A stretch of 64,000 bases of DNA, from contig NW_027445624.1 of assembly GCF_035582795.1 (NCBI RefSeq), positions 1,860,001 through 1,924,000 of the forward strand, in the 5' to 3' direction. Positions 33,117 through 44,258 of the stretch are shown in pieces. Below the pieces are notes generated by a model. The model had not been told where the DNA came from. It saw only the letters and a program-made list of their open reading frames with translations, and ran no database searches. Each line of letters begins with the position of its first letter. Position 1 is the stretch's first letter. Both the position numbers and the translations under genes were made by a program. The stretch comes from Mycteria americana (taxonomy: Eukaryota; Chordata; Aves; Ciconiiformes; Ciconiidae).

Positions 33117-34568
33117 CATGCTAATCCCTGCACCAGCACAGCCTTGCTGCCCCACATGTGGCCCCCCCAGCCCAACCCTGCAGGCACCACATGGTGCAGG
33201 ATGCATTCAGGGCTGGGGAAACATCCCCCTGCCGTGGTCTGCACAAGGGACGAAAAATACAAAGGGCCAGGATGGGGGGTGACTTTTGGGGGTTAGAGCC
33301 AGCACATAAGGTGGGGGAGGCTGTCCCAAGGACATGTGCTAGGCACACGGACTGACTAAGGGACAGCAGCAAATTCACAGGTCTGCTGGGTCATGCTTCC
33401 ACAGTGTAAGCCCTGACACAGTGCCAGCCTCCATCTCAACGTCACTCTTCGTGAGGGACGATGGCACAAAGGGATGGGGAGTGGGAAACGCCACGTCCCA
33501 GGCCTGGTGGAGCAAGAACTCCTGGCTCTGCACTGTAAGCATGCTTCAGGGTATCCATGGTCTAGAAACAGTTTTGAATTAGCCGAACATGGGCATTTTC
33601 TCTGGCGCAAACTCTAGCCCACATCAGATCCCATCTCACCTCTCCGCGATCGTTCTGGTCCTTCCTGGCCCTCTCCTTGTGCTCCCTGCTGGCCCTCGGG
33701 AGCTGGGCGGGGATCACTGCTGCTAAGCCCCCTGCCTAATATTCTGGGGAGGTGGAAGGTGCTTGAAGGGACTATGGTGCATTTCCAAGGAGAGGAAACG
33801 TTCAGTCGTGACTGGGGGTGACATGAATGCCTCTCCTGCCTCCCTTCCATGCGCCTGCTGGCGCCCCATTTCCTCCTCTGGGACAGCAGAGTCCTTGTTT
33901 CCCTGTAGACGCCTGGGTTTAGCACTTTTCCTTTGAGGGACTCCACCTTGCCCAATCTCTCTCTTTATGGTGCTCCAGTCACTGCCCGCCACAAGCCCGT
34001 GCCATCCATGGAGATGCCTGGGGTTTCCAGGCAGCTCCAGACTGCCCTCCTTAAGGACATCATCTGTGTGTCACATGTGGAACAGCCCTGGGTATGTACC
34101 TCAGCGACTCGGTGACTGCTCACCGTCTCCACTTTCACTAGACACCAACGGGTAAGTCCTAAATGCAACACTCAGTCTCTGACAGGCACCAACAGGACAA
34201 GGAGCTCTTTGACCCTGAATCCATGGACCAACAGGCTCCTTTGGGGAGCATTTGCTCGTGCCTGTTCTCGTCACCAGCTTTGGATGAAGAGCCCAGTCTT
34301 CAGGCAGTGCACGGAGGAGACGCCATTTTATTACAAAGATGCTGTGGGAGACAGAGCTGTGATGCAGCGTTCGAAAGATTTTTCCTGACAGTCAGGAGAC
34401 ACAGAGAAGGTTCATTCATCCTTAGCAGTGAAGTGAATCCCAATATTTATGTTATACAGATAATGATAATGACAATGACTAATGAACAAAGCAGGCACCT
34501 GCAATGGGATACCATAGGAGTCATTTGTGCAGAGAGAAGGGAAGTCCACAAGTACTGAAAAATGGCCA
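33117..34568. other. OR-4 3' flanking region
   Basis: From about 33540 this is a diverged copy of 19560-20660 next to OR-2. 33117-33540 shows nothing recognisable. No gene. Confidence 0.5.
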
Positions 34569-35479
34569 CTAAATCACTTTCCTCAGGGCATCCTTGAGCT
34601 CCTTGGTCCCCGTGCTGTAGATGAGGGCGTTCACTGTGGGAGGCACCACCGAGTACAGAACTGCTACCACCAGATTCAGGGATGGGGAGGAGATGGAGGG
34701 AGGCTTCAGGTAGGCAAACATGGCAGAGCTGGCAAACAGGGAGACCACGGTCAGGTGAGGGAGCCACGTGGAAAAGGCTTTGTGCCGTCCCTGCTCACAG
34801 GGCAACCTCAGCGCAGCCATGAAGATCTCCACACAGGACAGCACAACGAAAATACAACACCCGAGTGCTCCAATAGCACTAAATATAAGAACCCCAAATT
34901 CCCTGAGTAAGGAGCGTGAGCAGGAGAGCTTGAGGATCTGAGGGATTTCACAAAAGAACTGGTCCACAGCATTGCCTTGGCAGAGCGGTAGTGAAAATGT
35001 ATTGGTAGTGTGCAGCATGGCATAGGGGAAATCACTGTCCCAGGCAGCTACTGCCGCTTTGCTGCGAGCTCGGCTGTCCGGGAGGGTCCCATAGCGCAGG
35101 GGGTTGGAGATGGCATGTAGCGGTCATAGGCCATGATGGTGAGAAGAGAAAACTCTGCTGACATCAAGAAGGCAAACAGAAACACTTGGGCAGTGCATCC
35201 TGCATAGGAAATGTCCCTGGTGTCCCAGAGGGAATTGGCCATGGATACGGGGACAGTGGTGGAGACGGAGCCCAGACCGAGGAAGGAGAGGTTAAAGTGG
35301 AAGAAGTACATGGGGGTGTGGAGGCAGCGGTCACAGGCTACGGCGGTGATGCTGAGGCCGTTGCCCAGGAGGGCAGCCAGGTAGATGCCTGGGAAGAGCC
35401 AGAGGTGCACGAGCTGCAGCTCCTGCAGGTCTGCTAACGCCAGGAGGACGAACCGGGTGATGGAGCTGCTGTTGGACAT
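34569..35479 (-). pseudogene. OR-4: OR14-like olfactory receptor pseudogene (frameshift)
   Basis: Starts MSNSSSITRF at 35479 and reads normally through TM1 (LLGNGLSI), TM2 (PMYFFHFNLS) and TM3 to MAYDRY. Compared with its paralogues, one base is then missing (GCTACATGCC in place of GCTACGTTGCC, about 35112-35118), so the frame shifts and stops at 35048. The second half is open in the other frame and can be followed from the shift to 34569 through TM7 (NALIYSTGT, itself unlike the usual NPLIYSMRN). The end is shorter than in OR-2, stopping after RKVI. A 14-bp tandem duplication just before the ATG increases the distance to the splice acceptor from 23 to 37 nt; the first copy reads AAG instead of ATG. 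Confidence 0.93.
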
Positions 35480-35516
35480 TTGCTGTTGGACTTTTGCTGC
35501 CTGAAGGCATTGGGGC

Positions 35517-35518
35517 CT
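35517..35518 (-). promoter_or_regulatory. Splice acceptor before OR-4 coding exon
   Basis: Read on the minus strand, CTTCCCTCTTACACAG ends here, 37 nt before the ATG. The extra 14 nt come from a tandem duplication containing GTCCAACAGCAA. Confidence 0.6.
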
Positions 35519-36150
35519 GTGTAAGAGGGAAGACAGGGAGAAGTTTTGAGAGACTTTTCAAGGAAAACCCCTAAAATCTTCTGCGGTCTCAGTGCCTTCT
35601 CCAGCAGAGAGAAATAAATTCCCATCTCCCGCTGCCCAAGCAGACAACCAAGATGAGAAACCTCAAAGCACAAACACCTTCCCATTCAAGTCAATGCTGC
35701 CTTGGTGTACTTCTTCAAAAGGACCCTCAGAAAGATGCTGGGGGTGATGTGGAGCTGTGAGCAGCCCTGACACACGCAGCACCCTCACGACAGCAGAAGG
35801 ACCCTGCCCTGCCGGGGGTCACTCCTTTAACCAACAGCTTCTCCCCACAGCACTGTGGGGAGCTCGCTGGGCAGGCTGAGTGCTGACCCTGGCAGGCAGC
35901 AGAGTCCCTGCCTGGCACACAGCCTCCTGGGGTGCAGGGACCCTGCTCTGAAGGACAGCCCTGGGCTGGAGCATGTCCTTCTCCACATGAAAGAAACCCG
36001 GAGAGCCATCCTGCCAGATCCTGCCTGCTCTGGGATGTGCCAGCTCTAGGAGACCCCTCCAGAGTACTCAAGTGCATTGCCCTGCAGCCAGAGACTTACT
36101 GTGTTAAGGGCTGTGAAGATTTCTCTTCCAGGGAGCTCTCAGCATCCTCC
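35519..36150 (-). other. OR-4 upstream region with internal deletion
   Basis: From about 35580 the sequence parallels 22667-23300, upstream of OR-2. About 1 kb that separates these elements in the OR-2 unit is missing here. No gene recognised. Confidence 0.5.
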
Positions 36151-37423
36151 CACTCCACACTGCCTTTAACCTCTCTCTTACTTCTCTCCTCTCCCCTCGC
36201 TGCCTCACGATATGGAGAGGGAAGGTGATAACAATGTCCACAGTGTGGATGGACCAAAGGCTGCCCATCCGCAAAGACTGTCTCTGCAGCACCCTGTCCT
36301 TCCTGCAGTTTGTCTTGCAAGCCCCACAGCCCTGCAGAGTTTCTGCAGTCACCAAACATTTCTCTGGACAAGATGTCATTGCGCAGCCTCGTTTCTCTGG
36401 CCTTGGAGACTGCGGGGCAGTCTGTGGGCACCTCATTTCCTTGTTACATTAACATCTGCCAAGCACTCCAGCATGTGAAGCAGAGGGGGGGCCCTGGGGC
36501 CCTGGTACCATGTTTACCTGTAACGAGTCTGTGCTCAGCCCCGGTGCCTCAGCTCAGATGCTGCAGCGCAAACGCGCACAGGCGGGAGGAGCTGGGGAAC
36601 AGACAGGAGGAGCTGGAGCCTCCCAGCACTGTGATGGTTTTGGATGAAATTAGATGTGGTGGGACAGCTTGCTCACTTGGGGTGCTGCAGTGGAGGGATA
36701 GAGGCTCTGCAGAAGAGAGTGGCCGGGAAGGTGAGGATGGGGGATGTACCCAGTGTGAAGGGCCAGCTCAGATGTCTGGAGGTCTTGCAGGATGCTTAGC
36801 TTCTGTCACTGAGGATTAGAGAGGCCAGTAAGGGTGACATCGTGTTGGCAGTTATGAACCATGCAGTGAGGGTGAGGAATCAGGAAAAGTCTTCTGGCAG
36901 CAGCCCAAGGAAGTCTGCAGGGCAATGAGCCAGTTCCTGTGGGGGACTGTAATTGCCCTGGCATTCACGGACCAGGCAAAACAAGGTGCAAACAGTCTGC
37001 AGCACCGCGGGACACCTTCTTCATACAGCTGCCCAGTGGGCCAACAAAGGCCCTGGGTGCTCACCTGGATCCGGTACTGGCAACCAAGGACGAGCTGCTC
37101 AGGGATGTGATAATCACGATAAACAACTCCTCACACACACACAGAGACTGGAAATGGGAATGAAAGGAATGATGTAGGGACAATACTGTCTGAGAGGTGT
37201 TGCCATTAGATGACAACAGTTAGAAAGGAGAGAAAAAGTATTGTTCTAACAACTTCATGGCAGACTATAATACTGAGAAATTATAAGTGTCTTGTCAAGG
37301 AAGAATGAAGGAAAGGAGTAACATGAAAGAAATAGAGTTTAGCATCATGACGAAGAGGAAGACCTTATTTTAGAGCATGTTAGTGCTGCTGTTGTTAGTG
37401 AGAGTAGAAATAAGGCAAATCCC
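36151..37423. other. Intergenic, partly shared with the inverted arms
   Basis: 36570-36800 is a diverged relative of 24890-25090 (arm B) and its arm A partner, and stays open in the same frame (see findings). 36820-37423 contains nothing recognisable. Confidence 0.4.
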
Positions 37424-37605
37424 AGGGTGGGTTGTCCCCAGCTGGCAGCTCAGCCCCCACGCAGCTGCTGGCTCAGTGCCCCTGAGCTGGAGGGGGGAGA
37501 GCATTGGAAGGGCAAAGTGAGAAAGAGTCGTGGGTGAAGAGAAAGGCAGTTTAATAAGTGATGCAAAGGTGCGTGCGCAAGCAAAAGGGAGTAAGGAATT
37601 GCTAT

Positions 37606-37833
37606 CAGTTTGTTTTGAATGCTCTGCCTTTGGAGAGGGGAGTGAATGGGCTCCTCTTTTGCTGGAGCCATAGAAGGGTTTGGGTTGTAAGGGAGCTGCA
37701 AGGTCCTGTAGTTGCAAGCCCCCTGTCACGGGCAGGGAAAGGGGAAGGCGTCCCTGGGTGGGCTCAAACCACCAGCCTTTCGGTTAACAGCCGAACGCGC
37801 TAACCAATTGCGCCACAGAGACTCCCAAAGTGA
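37606..37833 (-). mobile_element. tRNA-Asn/CR1 chimera, SINE-like insertion
   Basis: A 228-bp insertion in the LTR, flanked by gctat at 37601-37605 and 37834-37838; removing it restores LTR continuity. On the minus strand the order is: an 11-nt leader, a 74-nt tRNA-Asn-like head (37822-37749), a ~10-nt linker, then a CR1 3' tail (about 37739-37665: TCCCTGCCCGTGACAGGGGG, CTCCCTTACAACCCAAACCC, TTCTATGG), then ~60 nt of unknown sequence. A tRNA head with box A and box B fused in the same orientation to a LINE 3' tail is the architecture of a SINE mobilised by that LINE. The 3' ~60 nt after the CR1 tail is not typical and may be a transduced flank. Only one copy is visible here. Confidence 0.65.
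37749..37822 (-). tRNA. tRNA-Asn(GTT)-like sequence, head of a retroposed chimera
   Basis: The 74-nt sequence folds as a cloverleaf: acceptor GTCTCTG/CAGGGAC (one G-T pair), D arm GCGC/GCGC, anticodon stem TTCGG/CCGAA with loop CTGTTAA (anticodon GTT at 37786-37788), T stem GGTGG/CCACC. From memory of vertebrate tRNA-Asn it differs at three places: AATTGG for AATCGG in the D loop, AGGCT for AGGTT in the variable region, and TTTGAGC for TTCGAGC in the T loop. Two of these are CpG-type C-to-T changes, and the T-loop one removes C56, needed for the G19-C56 contact. No T-run terminator follows. It is therefore probably a retroposed relic and not a working tRNA gene. Confidence 0.75.
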
Positions 37834-37896
37834 GCTATGGAGTGCTTCCCATCGGCAGGCAGATGCTTGGCCTTTTCTGGGGAAGCAGAGCTTCGT

Positions 37897-40172
37897 CACC
37901 CACAGTGGGGACTTGGGAAGAGAAACACCAGAACCTGGAGTGTCCAGAGTGTCCACCCTTCATCCTTCTTTCCCTGAGCACCGGACCTTCCCTCCCATGG
38001 CATTTCTGGTAGCAGTCCTCTCTCATTCCCTGCCCTCTGCACACCATCCATCTGCAATACAAAGCTGGCCACCAAAGCAACTCCTCCTGCAGCCTTGCAC
38101 AAGCGCTTACACCTCAAAGAGCACAGAGGTGCCTCGGCGAGGTCCTCCCCTCACCAAGATGCACTTCCTCAACTGGTGTTTTTACGATGCACGAATGGTG
38201 ACTGCAGAAACGTGGTCATCCCCTGAGGATGAGAGGGAAAGCCTGGAGAGCTTCTTAGCTTCTCGGGTAGTGATCAGGCAGTGATTGGCAGTGCGTACGG
38301 ATGCGAGAGAGGGTGTAGGGAACTCGTCAAGAAGCAAGGCGATGGTTGAGGGCTGTAGCAAATCCTTCCAACCTTGTGTGAGCCCAGCAATGGAAAGCCA
38401 CTGATGTCTGTGGGTGGAGGAGGAATAGGTCTGCCCTGGGAATGTGGCTGAAGGCCCCTGCACAAAGGAGAGGTTCCCATCCTGTGTGCATGCCTCAGCC
38501 TGGGAGATGGAGAATGCCCTCTGCTGTGGGGTGGCTAGACAGTGCTCAACATGCCCCATGAGCTGACCTTCCTCTCTTCCTCTCCTTCACTCCCCACCCT
38601 TGGATGCACCTCAGGAAGCTTTTCACTCCTGTAGAGGCCGGTTCATTCTTGCAGTACCTGCAGTTCAGGAACTTGGCACCAGAGGGCTCATTAACATGCA
38701 AAATGCCATGCCAAGCCAAGTCTCCCTGCATAATTCTCCCGAATGCTTCAAGTCTCATGGGGCTGAGTTGAGAGACTCCAGGAGTGCAGCCAAACTGAGA
38801 AGATTTCAGGAATAAATATCAATACAACAGGATGTCTTCTTTCACCAGTTTTCTTCACTTTTCTGCTTACACAACAAGTGATATCAGCCTTCCCCAATTC
38901 CTATTCATCTCCTGATGCGTCTCCTGATGAAGTCTGAACATGTCGGAAAAGTAAGATCCTTTCTGTACAACACTGTGCGCGCAAACTCTGTCCCCCCCAC
39001 CTGCCACACACCCTGCCATTTCTATCATCAGCCACCTGGGACTTGCATCATGCTCTCTCAAATCCAAGCTTCTCCCACCATAGCCTGCAGCTGAAGGTGC
39101 ATTTGCACCAGTTCCCACCTGCTGTAGTTGGAGAACCAGCTGCGCAGTCACAGAAGGATGGTTCTTACCTGCCAAGAAAGGAATAGTTTAATAAAAAATA
39201 AAAGACATTCCTCAGCTGCCTATGAACTCCAAGTTGCCTCCACTGAAGTCCACTTTCCACAGTGGGTAACCTTAGTGGAAAACCTTCAGCGAGATACATA
39301 GGAAGGGACAGGTAGGAACATAATTCAGGATTTGGCTGAAGGCAGCATCAGGCAGACTGCAGAGAGTTGAGAAGGGGCCCTTGAAGGAGTACATGTGGAA
39401 AGATGTGACAGGGTAGTGAGAGTCGATGCAGAGGAAGATCAATATTTCTTCTCCTGAACGTAGTATGCGGGCTGGAAATTTCCATGTTGGCACCATGGCA
39501 TCACGTCACCCACATTAACTGTGGTGATTTCCGTGTATGGGGCTTTATTTATCAAAGACCCCAGGCATGGGTCAGTGACTTGAGGCACCACAGCTGTGAG
39601 CTGCAACTGCCTTGGGCAGAACTTGTCCTGAGACCAAAGCTCTCCCTCCCTGCTTGGTAATGGCACTAACCAGCCATGTGTCAGACAAACGTGGGCACCA
39701 AACGAGCTCCACCCACCCGAGCCTTGCACAAGACTTGGATTCAGGGAGGACAGATGTGCCTGAGGGAGGCCTTCCCCTCACCTAGAAGCCTTTCCCAGAT
39801 TGGTGCTTTGGGATCCATGAATGCTGAATGGAGAGACATGGCCATTTCTGGAAGGGGGGATGGAAAGCCCTGCTGGGAAACCTGGCTGCTGCCTGGTGTG
39901 GGTCCAGGGAATCACCCTCCAAGGATGCACATGTTGCTCAGGAAGCTGTCCCAAACCAGAGACTAACTGCAAGAGCAAGGGCTACTTGTCACCCATGGAC
40001 CCAACCTTTCCTTTTTGCTCTTCCCAGGGAGTTCTCAATCCAGAACTTTGGCTTTCCGCATTGGTCTCCAATGGTGATTTATTTTTATTGTTGATGGTAT
40101 CACCTATCCATCTGGAAGTTGCATTTAGGCGTCTTGCTCATCCTGTGGGACTCAGCATGTAGACCTAAGACA
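37897..40172 (+). repeat. Direct segmental duplication, copy 2
   Basis: Same-orientation near-copy of 1-2268. It begins inside the split LTR and ends at an antisense CR1 tail. It contains no recognisable coding sequence; the frames at 38182-38559 (-) and 37712-38284 (+) overlap on opposite strands and have no known motifs. Confidence 0.85.
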
Positions 40173-40184
40173 TCGTAACAGCTT

Positions 40185-41225
40185 TTTGCAGAATCACAGA
40201 ACCACAGAATTACAGAATGACCTTTGGGACCTTTGGAGATCACCTGGTCCAACCCCCTGCTCAAGTAGGGCCACGTGGAGTGCTTACCCAGGACCATGTC
40301 CAAGTGACTTTTAACTATCTCCAAGGGTGGAGACACCTCACTGGGAAACCTCTGCCAGTGCTTGCTCACTCTCACAGTGAAAGAAATGTTCCGTGATGTT
40401 CACAGGGACCCTCCTATGTTTCAGTGAGTGCCCATTGCCTCTTGTCCTGTCACTGGGCACCTCTGAAAGAGCCTGGCTCCATCCTCTTTGAACCTTCCCT
40501 TCAGCTATTTATATATTTTGATTAGATGCCCCTTGAGCCTTCTCTTCCCCAGGCTGGATAGTCCCAGCTCCCTCAGCTTCTCCTACAGAGATGCTCCAGT
40601 CTCTTCATCATCTTTGTGGCCCTTCATTGGCCTCTCTCCAGTGTGTCCATGTCTCTCCTGTACAGAGGAGCCAAGAACTGGACCCACTACTCCAGCTGTG
40701 GCCTCATCAGCGCTGAATAAAGGGGAAAGATCACCTCCCCCCAGCTGCTGGCAATATTTGTCAATACAGCCCAGCATACCGTTTGCTTTGTTTCCCACAA
40801 GGGCATGTTGCTGGCTCGTGTTCAACTTGGTGTCCACCAGAAGCCCCAGGGCTTTTTCTGCCAAGCTCCTTTCCAGCTGGGAGACCCCCAGCATAGGCTG
40901 GTGCATGGGCTTGTTCCTCCCCAGGGGCAGGACTTGGCAGTTCCCCTTGTTGAACTTCATGAGGTTCCTGTCAGCCCATTTCTCCAGCCTGTCCAGGTCC
41001 CTCTGGATGGCAACGCAACCCTCTGGTGTATCAGCCACTCCTCCCAGTTTGGTATCCAGGATTAGCTGCTCCATCGTGTTCCCAGGGATTGAGATGAGGC
41101 TGACGGGCCTGTAAGTTCCAAGTTTGGCTGCATCATTGGTGCCTACTTGGAAGAGCAGCAGAGAGTAACAGTCCAAGGGCTGGAGTAGCTTCAGCAGCCT
41201 CTCAGCAATGCAGCTTTTGATCAAG
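40185..41225 (-). mobile_element. CR1 LINE, antisense, ORF1 end joined to ORF2
   Basis: On the minus strand it starts with the end of the CR1 ORF1 esterase-like domain (LLLFQVGTNDAAKLG), runs straight into RT sequence (TYRPVSLISIPGNTMEQLIL), then jumps to the C-terminal ORF2 region (RDLDRLEKWADRNLMKFNKG) and continues to the 3' tail near 40190 (AATTACAGAATGACC on the plus strand). The frame 41224-40583 is open across both deletions. The 5' part is shared with the CR1 at 54959-55718, which has a different internal deletion. Confidence 0.88.
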
Positions 41226-41879
41226 GACAGCAGAAGGAGTTTTTTAGAAGCTACCAGAGGTTGCTAGCAGCTGGTTGGGAGTCAAGGAATCCTGTGGCTC
41301 TCCTTATCTAGCATCCTGAGCTTCCTCAGAGGGTACCCAGGATTCCCCTGAGGATCTTAGACAAAGCCCACATTCCAAAACATTTTCAGCACACTGTTGG
41401 GCAAAGCCCTGAGGAACGTGGTGGGCATTCCATGCTCATCCTGATGTGACTGGAAGGTTGTCTAGGACCTCCAAGGTCCCTTCTGATCTGAATGTTTTGG
41501 TGTTTCTCTCACTACTGACGATAGCGCCTGGGATGCTTGGAGTCATGAATTCCTCCTCTGCATGTGGGTTAGCACCAAGCATGGCACCCCCAGCACCAGC
41601 CTCTCCTAGTGGTGTGATGTTGCTTCTTGGGCCTGAAACGTTTTGAGTTCAAAGTTTAACTGTGAATGGCTACTTGTTCAGATTGGGCCCTGCACACAGC
41701 CTGCGACATCTGTGCATGACATCATGGTGACAAGGGAGAGCGACACCTGCAGAAAGCCATGGCAGGAGGGTGTGATATTCTCACGGCCCTGAAGTCCTTT
41801 GCAGATGCAAGAGAAGCCAGCAGGGTTGGAAGAGCCTTAAACACCTCAGGCATGCGTTTGTAAGGTCGGCTTTCTCACT

Positions 41880-42205
41880 ATGGGAGGCTGAGAGAGCTGG
41901 ATTTGTTCAGTCAGGAGAAAAGGTGGCTTTGGGGAGACCAAGGAACAGCATTCCCACACCTTCCAGGAGGCAACCCAAAGAGTCAGGCTCTTCACTGCAG
42001 TTCATGATGGGAGGATGAGGGCCAATGAGCAAGGAGAAGGCTTCCCAGAGAGCTGGGGCCATCTCCATCTTTGGAGGTTTTCAGGCCCCAAATTTAAAAA
42101 GTGCTGTGCAAGCTGTTGTGACCTGATAGCTGGCCCTCCTGGGAGCAGAAGATTGGGCTAGCGACCGCCCGAGGTCCCTTCCCGCCTGAAGGATTCTGTG
42201 TTTCC
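41880..42205 (+). mobile_element. Old CR1-like 3' fragment
   Basis: GAGAGAGCTGGATTTGTTCAG, then a CTTCACTGCAGTTCATGATG-like block and a tail resembling GAGGTCCCTTCCCGCCTGAA followed by GATTCTGTG, in sense order of a CR1 3' region. Strongly diverged. Also in arm D at about 53985-54310. Confidence 0.55.
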
Positions 42206-42849
42206 ATCTGCTACAGGGCTCTTCCCTTGATGGTGGTAGGCAAAGCACTCAGGTTCCCCGTGACCATGGAAATAAGTCAGACCTAAGGATGGCCAGATCA
42301 ACTGCAGCTTTGTGTCCCAGTCCAGTCGGTCTTTCTCAGGTGAAGGGCTGCTTGGCAGATGACACCCCCAAACAGCCATGACCGTATCCTTGGCTTCACC
42401 TTGTCTTTTCTTTTTCCCTCTTTTGCCCCTCTCAAGGTCTTCCCTTTGATCATGCTCATGCCCTCCCATACCAACAGCCCACCTGGGTTTACCGTTTCCT
42501 CATTGGCCCTGGTGTTGCCTGCTTTGTACCCTCACTTGGTGTTTCTGGGATGGTCACCATGGTAATAGTTACCTCAGTGTCCAATTTGGTTTAACTGGTA
42601 TCTCCTCTTCTACTTTTTTATCTGCTGTGTCCTTTAAATTCCTCATGCTGTGATCTTCTTAGAGACACCACGAGTCAGGTGAGCCATCTGCACGCACACA
42701 CTAACAGCTGACCCAACGGAGCTTCAGTCCAAGTGGACCTTGAGGAACTCAGGGATTTGGCCAATAGAAACCTCAAGAAGTTTTCCAAGGAGAAGGGATC
42801 TTCTCCTTCTGAACTCCTGATCTTTTGATTTTCTACATTAGGGGGCAAA

Positions 42850-43300
42850 ACAACCCCGTACATCAAGGCAGGGTTGGACCTGAAGTGGATGAGAGCAACC
42901 TTGAGGAGAAGGGCCTGGGCATTATGAGGGATGCCATAGGGGGCAGTGGTGGTAAACATGAATATGGCCATGTGCATATTGGGCTGCACTGAGGGGAGCA
43001 AGGCCACCCAGGCAAGGGGCCTTATCACCCCCCACCCCCGACTCATCACTGGTGTGGCCACAAATGGAATAGTGTGTCCCAGTGTGGGGCTCCCTGTTCT
43101 GGAGGAGTGGGGAGGAACTGGAGAAGGCCCATAGGAGGTCTGCCAAGATGGGGCTAGGGGCCATGTGTGGAAAGGCTGAGAGGAGGGGACTTCGTTGGCC
43201 TCATGAAGTGGAGGCTCAGGGAAGTAGAGTAGTAGCTTGGGAAAGCCTGAGGGTTACTTTCAGAGATGACTGCATGTTTTTTGGTAGTGGGAAAGAGGCT
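42850..43300 (+). mobile_element. Old CR1-like ORF2 C-terminal fragment
   Basis: The plus strand carries remnants resembling CR1 phrases: MCILGCTEGSKATQARGL, then GVATNGIVCPSVGLPVLEEW. A longer version survives in arm D, where the 360-bp stretch 52529-52888 is retained. Confidence 0.5.
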
Positions 43301-44258
43301 GCTGTCTCTGCCCCCAAGGCCTATGAGGAGACGCATTGCCCTCATGGCACTGAGGCCACATTGCCTCCTTGCACAAGAGGTGTCATACTGTTGTCCTTCA
43401 CGTGGCATCACACCCCCTCCCCATCCCAGGAAGAGCCCTGAGCCATGTGTGAGGGACAGGCTCTCCCTGCTGAGGGGCTGGGGTCAGGGCTTGGCATTCG
43501 GCTTGACAAAACACACCAAGGCTTTACTCCGCACCAGAGCCACCGGCGCTTGGCCTTTGCCTGCCTGGCATCACCGCCTCCAATGTTCTGCTCTAACGAG
43601 TCCATGGGGAGGCTGCATTGGCAACGGCCCTCAGTGGGGCTCATTAATACTCCAAGAAACTTCAGCGTTTGCTTCTGACTTTGACTCCTTGAGCAGTTTG
43701 TGCAACCTCCTCTCAGCATTGCAGGTCCATGGACTCAGCATCAGCTACACCATGGGGCTCATTAGAAGGCAGAGAGCCCTCAGGTGCCTTGTCTCTTCCC
43801 ATAATTTTCTTCAAGTCTTCAAGCCTTCTACAGCTAATTGGAGAGGTTTCAGGATGGTAGTTAAAGGGGAAGAGTTCAAGGAGCTTTTAAGAGAAAAGTA
43901 TTTTTACTCTTTAAGGTCATTTTTATTTATTTTTTTGTTTACAGAAGAAGGAATAGCAGCATTCTGCAAGTGATCTTGATCCAGAGGGTCACCTAAGCAG
44001 ATACGGGCAGGTATGAAAAGCAGTCCCTTGATGTCAGACACTGTATCAACAACCTTGCTCCTCTCCTCCCCAACCCCACCATTTCTCTCATCAGCCCCCT
44101 GCGGGCCACTGGCATCACTTGTCCTCACATCAGCCTTCTCCACTGAAGTCTGCAGCTGGATGTTACAGCTCCTGGGCACCAAGTCCCACCTGCTTTCCTC
44201 AGAGAAGTGGCTGCACACAGGCACAGGAGGACTTCTCCTCCTTGCCAAAAAGCAACAG

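Larger units (their letters stand above)
37424..37983 (-). mobile_element. ERVL-type LTR, antisense, split by a SINE-like insert
   Basis: The plus strand parallels the LTR at 17430-17760: a GGGTGGGTTGTCCCC end, the GGGGGAGAG block, the AGTCGTGGGTGAAGAGAAAGG block, GTAAGGAATT, then after the insert GTGCTTCCCATCGGCAGGCAG and ACTTGGGAAGAGAAACACC. The U3 is lost near 37983. The part beyond 37897 is also the beginning of the direct repeat shared with position 1. Confidence 0.65.
41062..44258 (+). repeat. Second inverted duplication, arm C
   Basis: Reverse-complement partner of arm D (51568-55122), nearly identical by eye except that arm D has about 360 bp extra at 52529-52888. The inner edge is at 44258 (AAAAAGCAACAG) and the outer edge lies inside the CR1 at about 41062. 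Contents are old CR1 pieces (41880-42205 and 42850-43300) and non-coding sequence. Frames such as 43266-43973 and 43904-44281 lie on opposite strands and are not recognised as genes. Confidence 0.85.

Noticed and set aside
37749-37822. A functional nuclear tRNA-Asn gene
   Set aside because: It has two CpG-type changes including loss of C56, no T-run terminator, and lies inside a retroposed insert joined to a CR1 tail.
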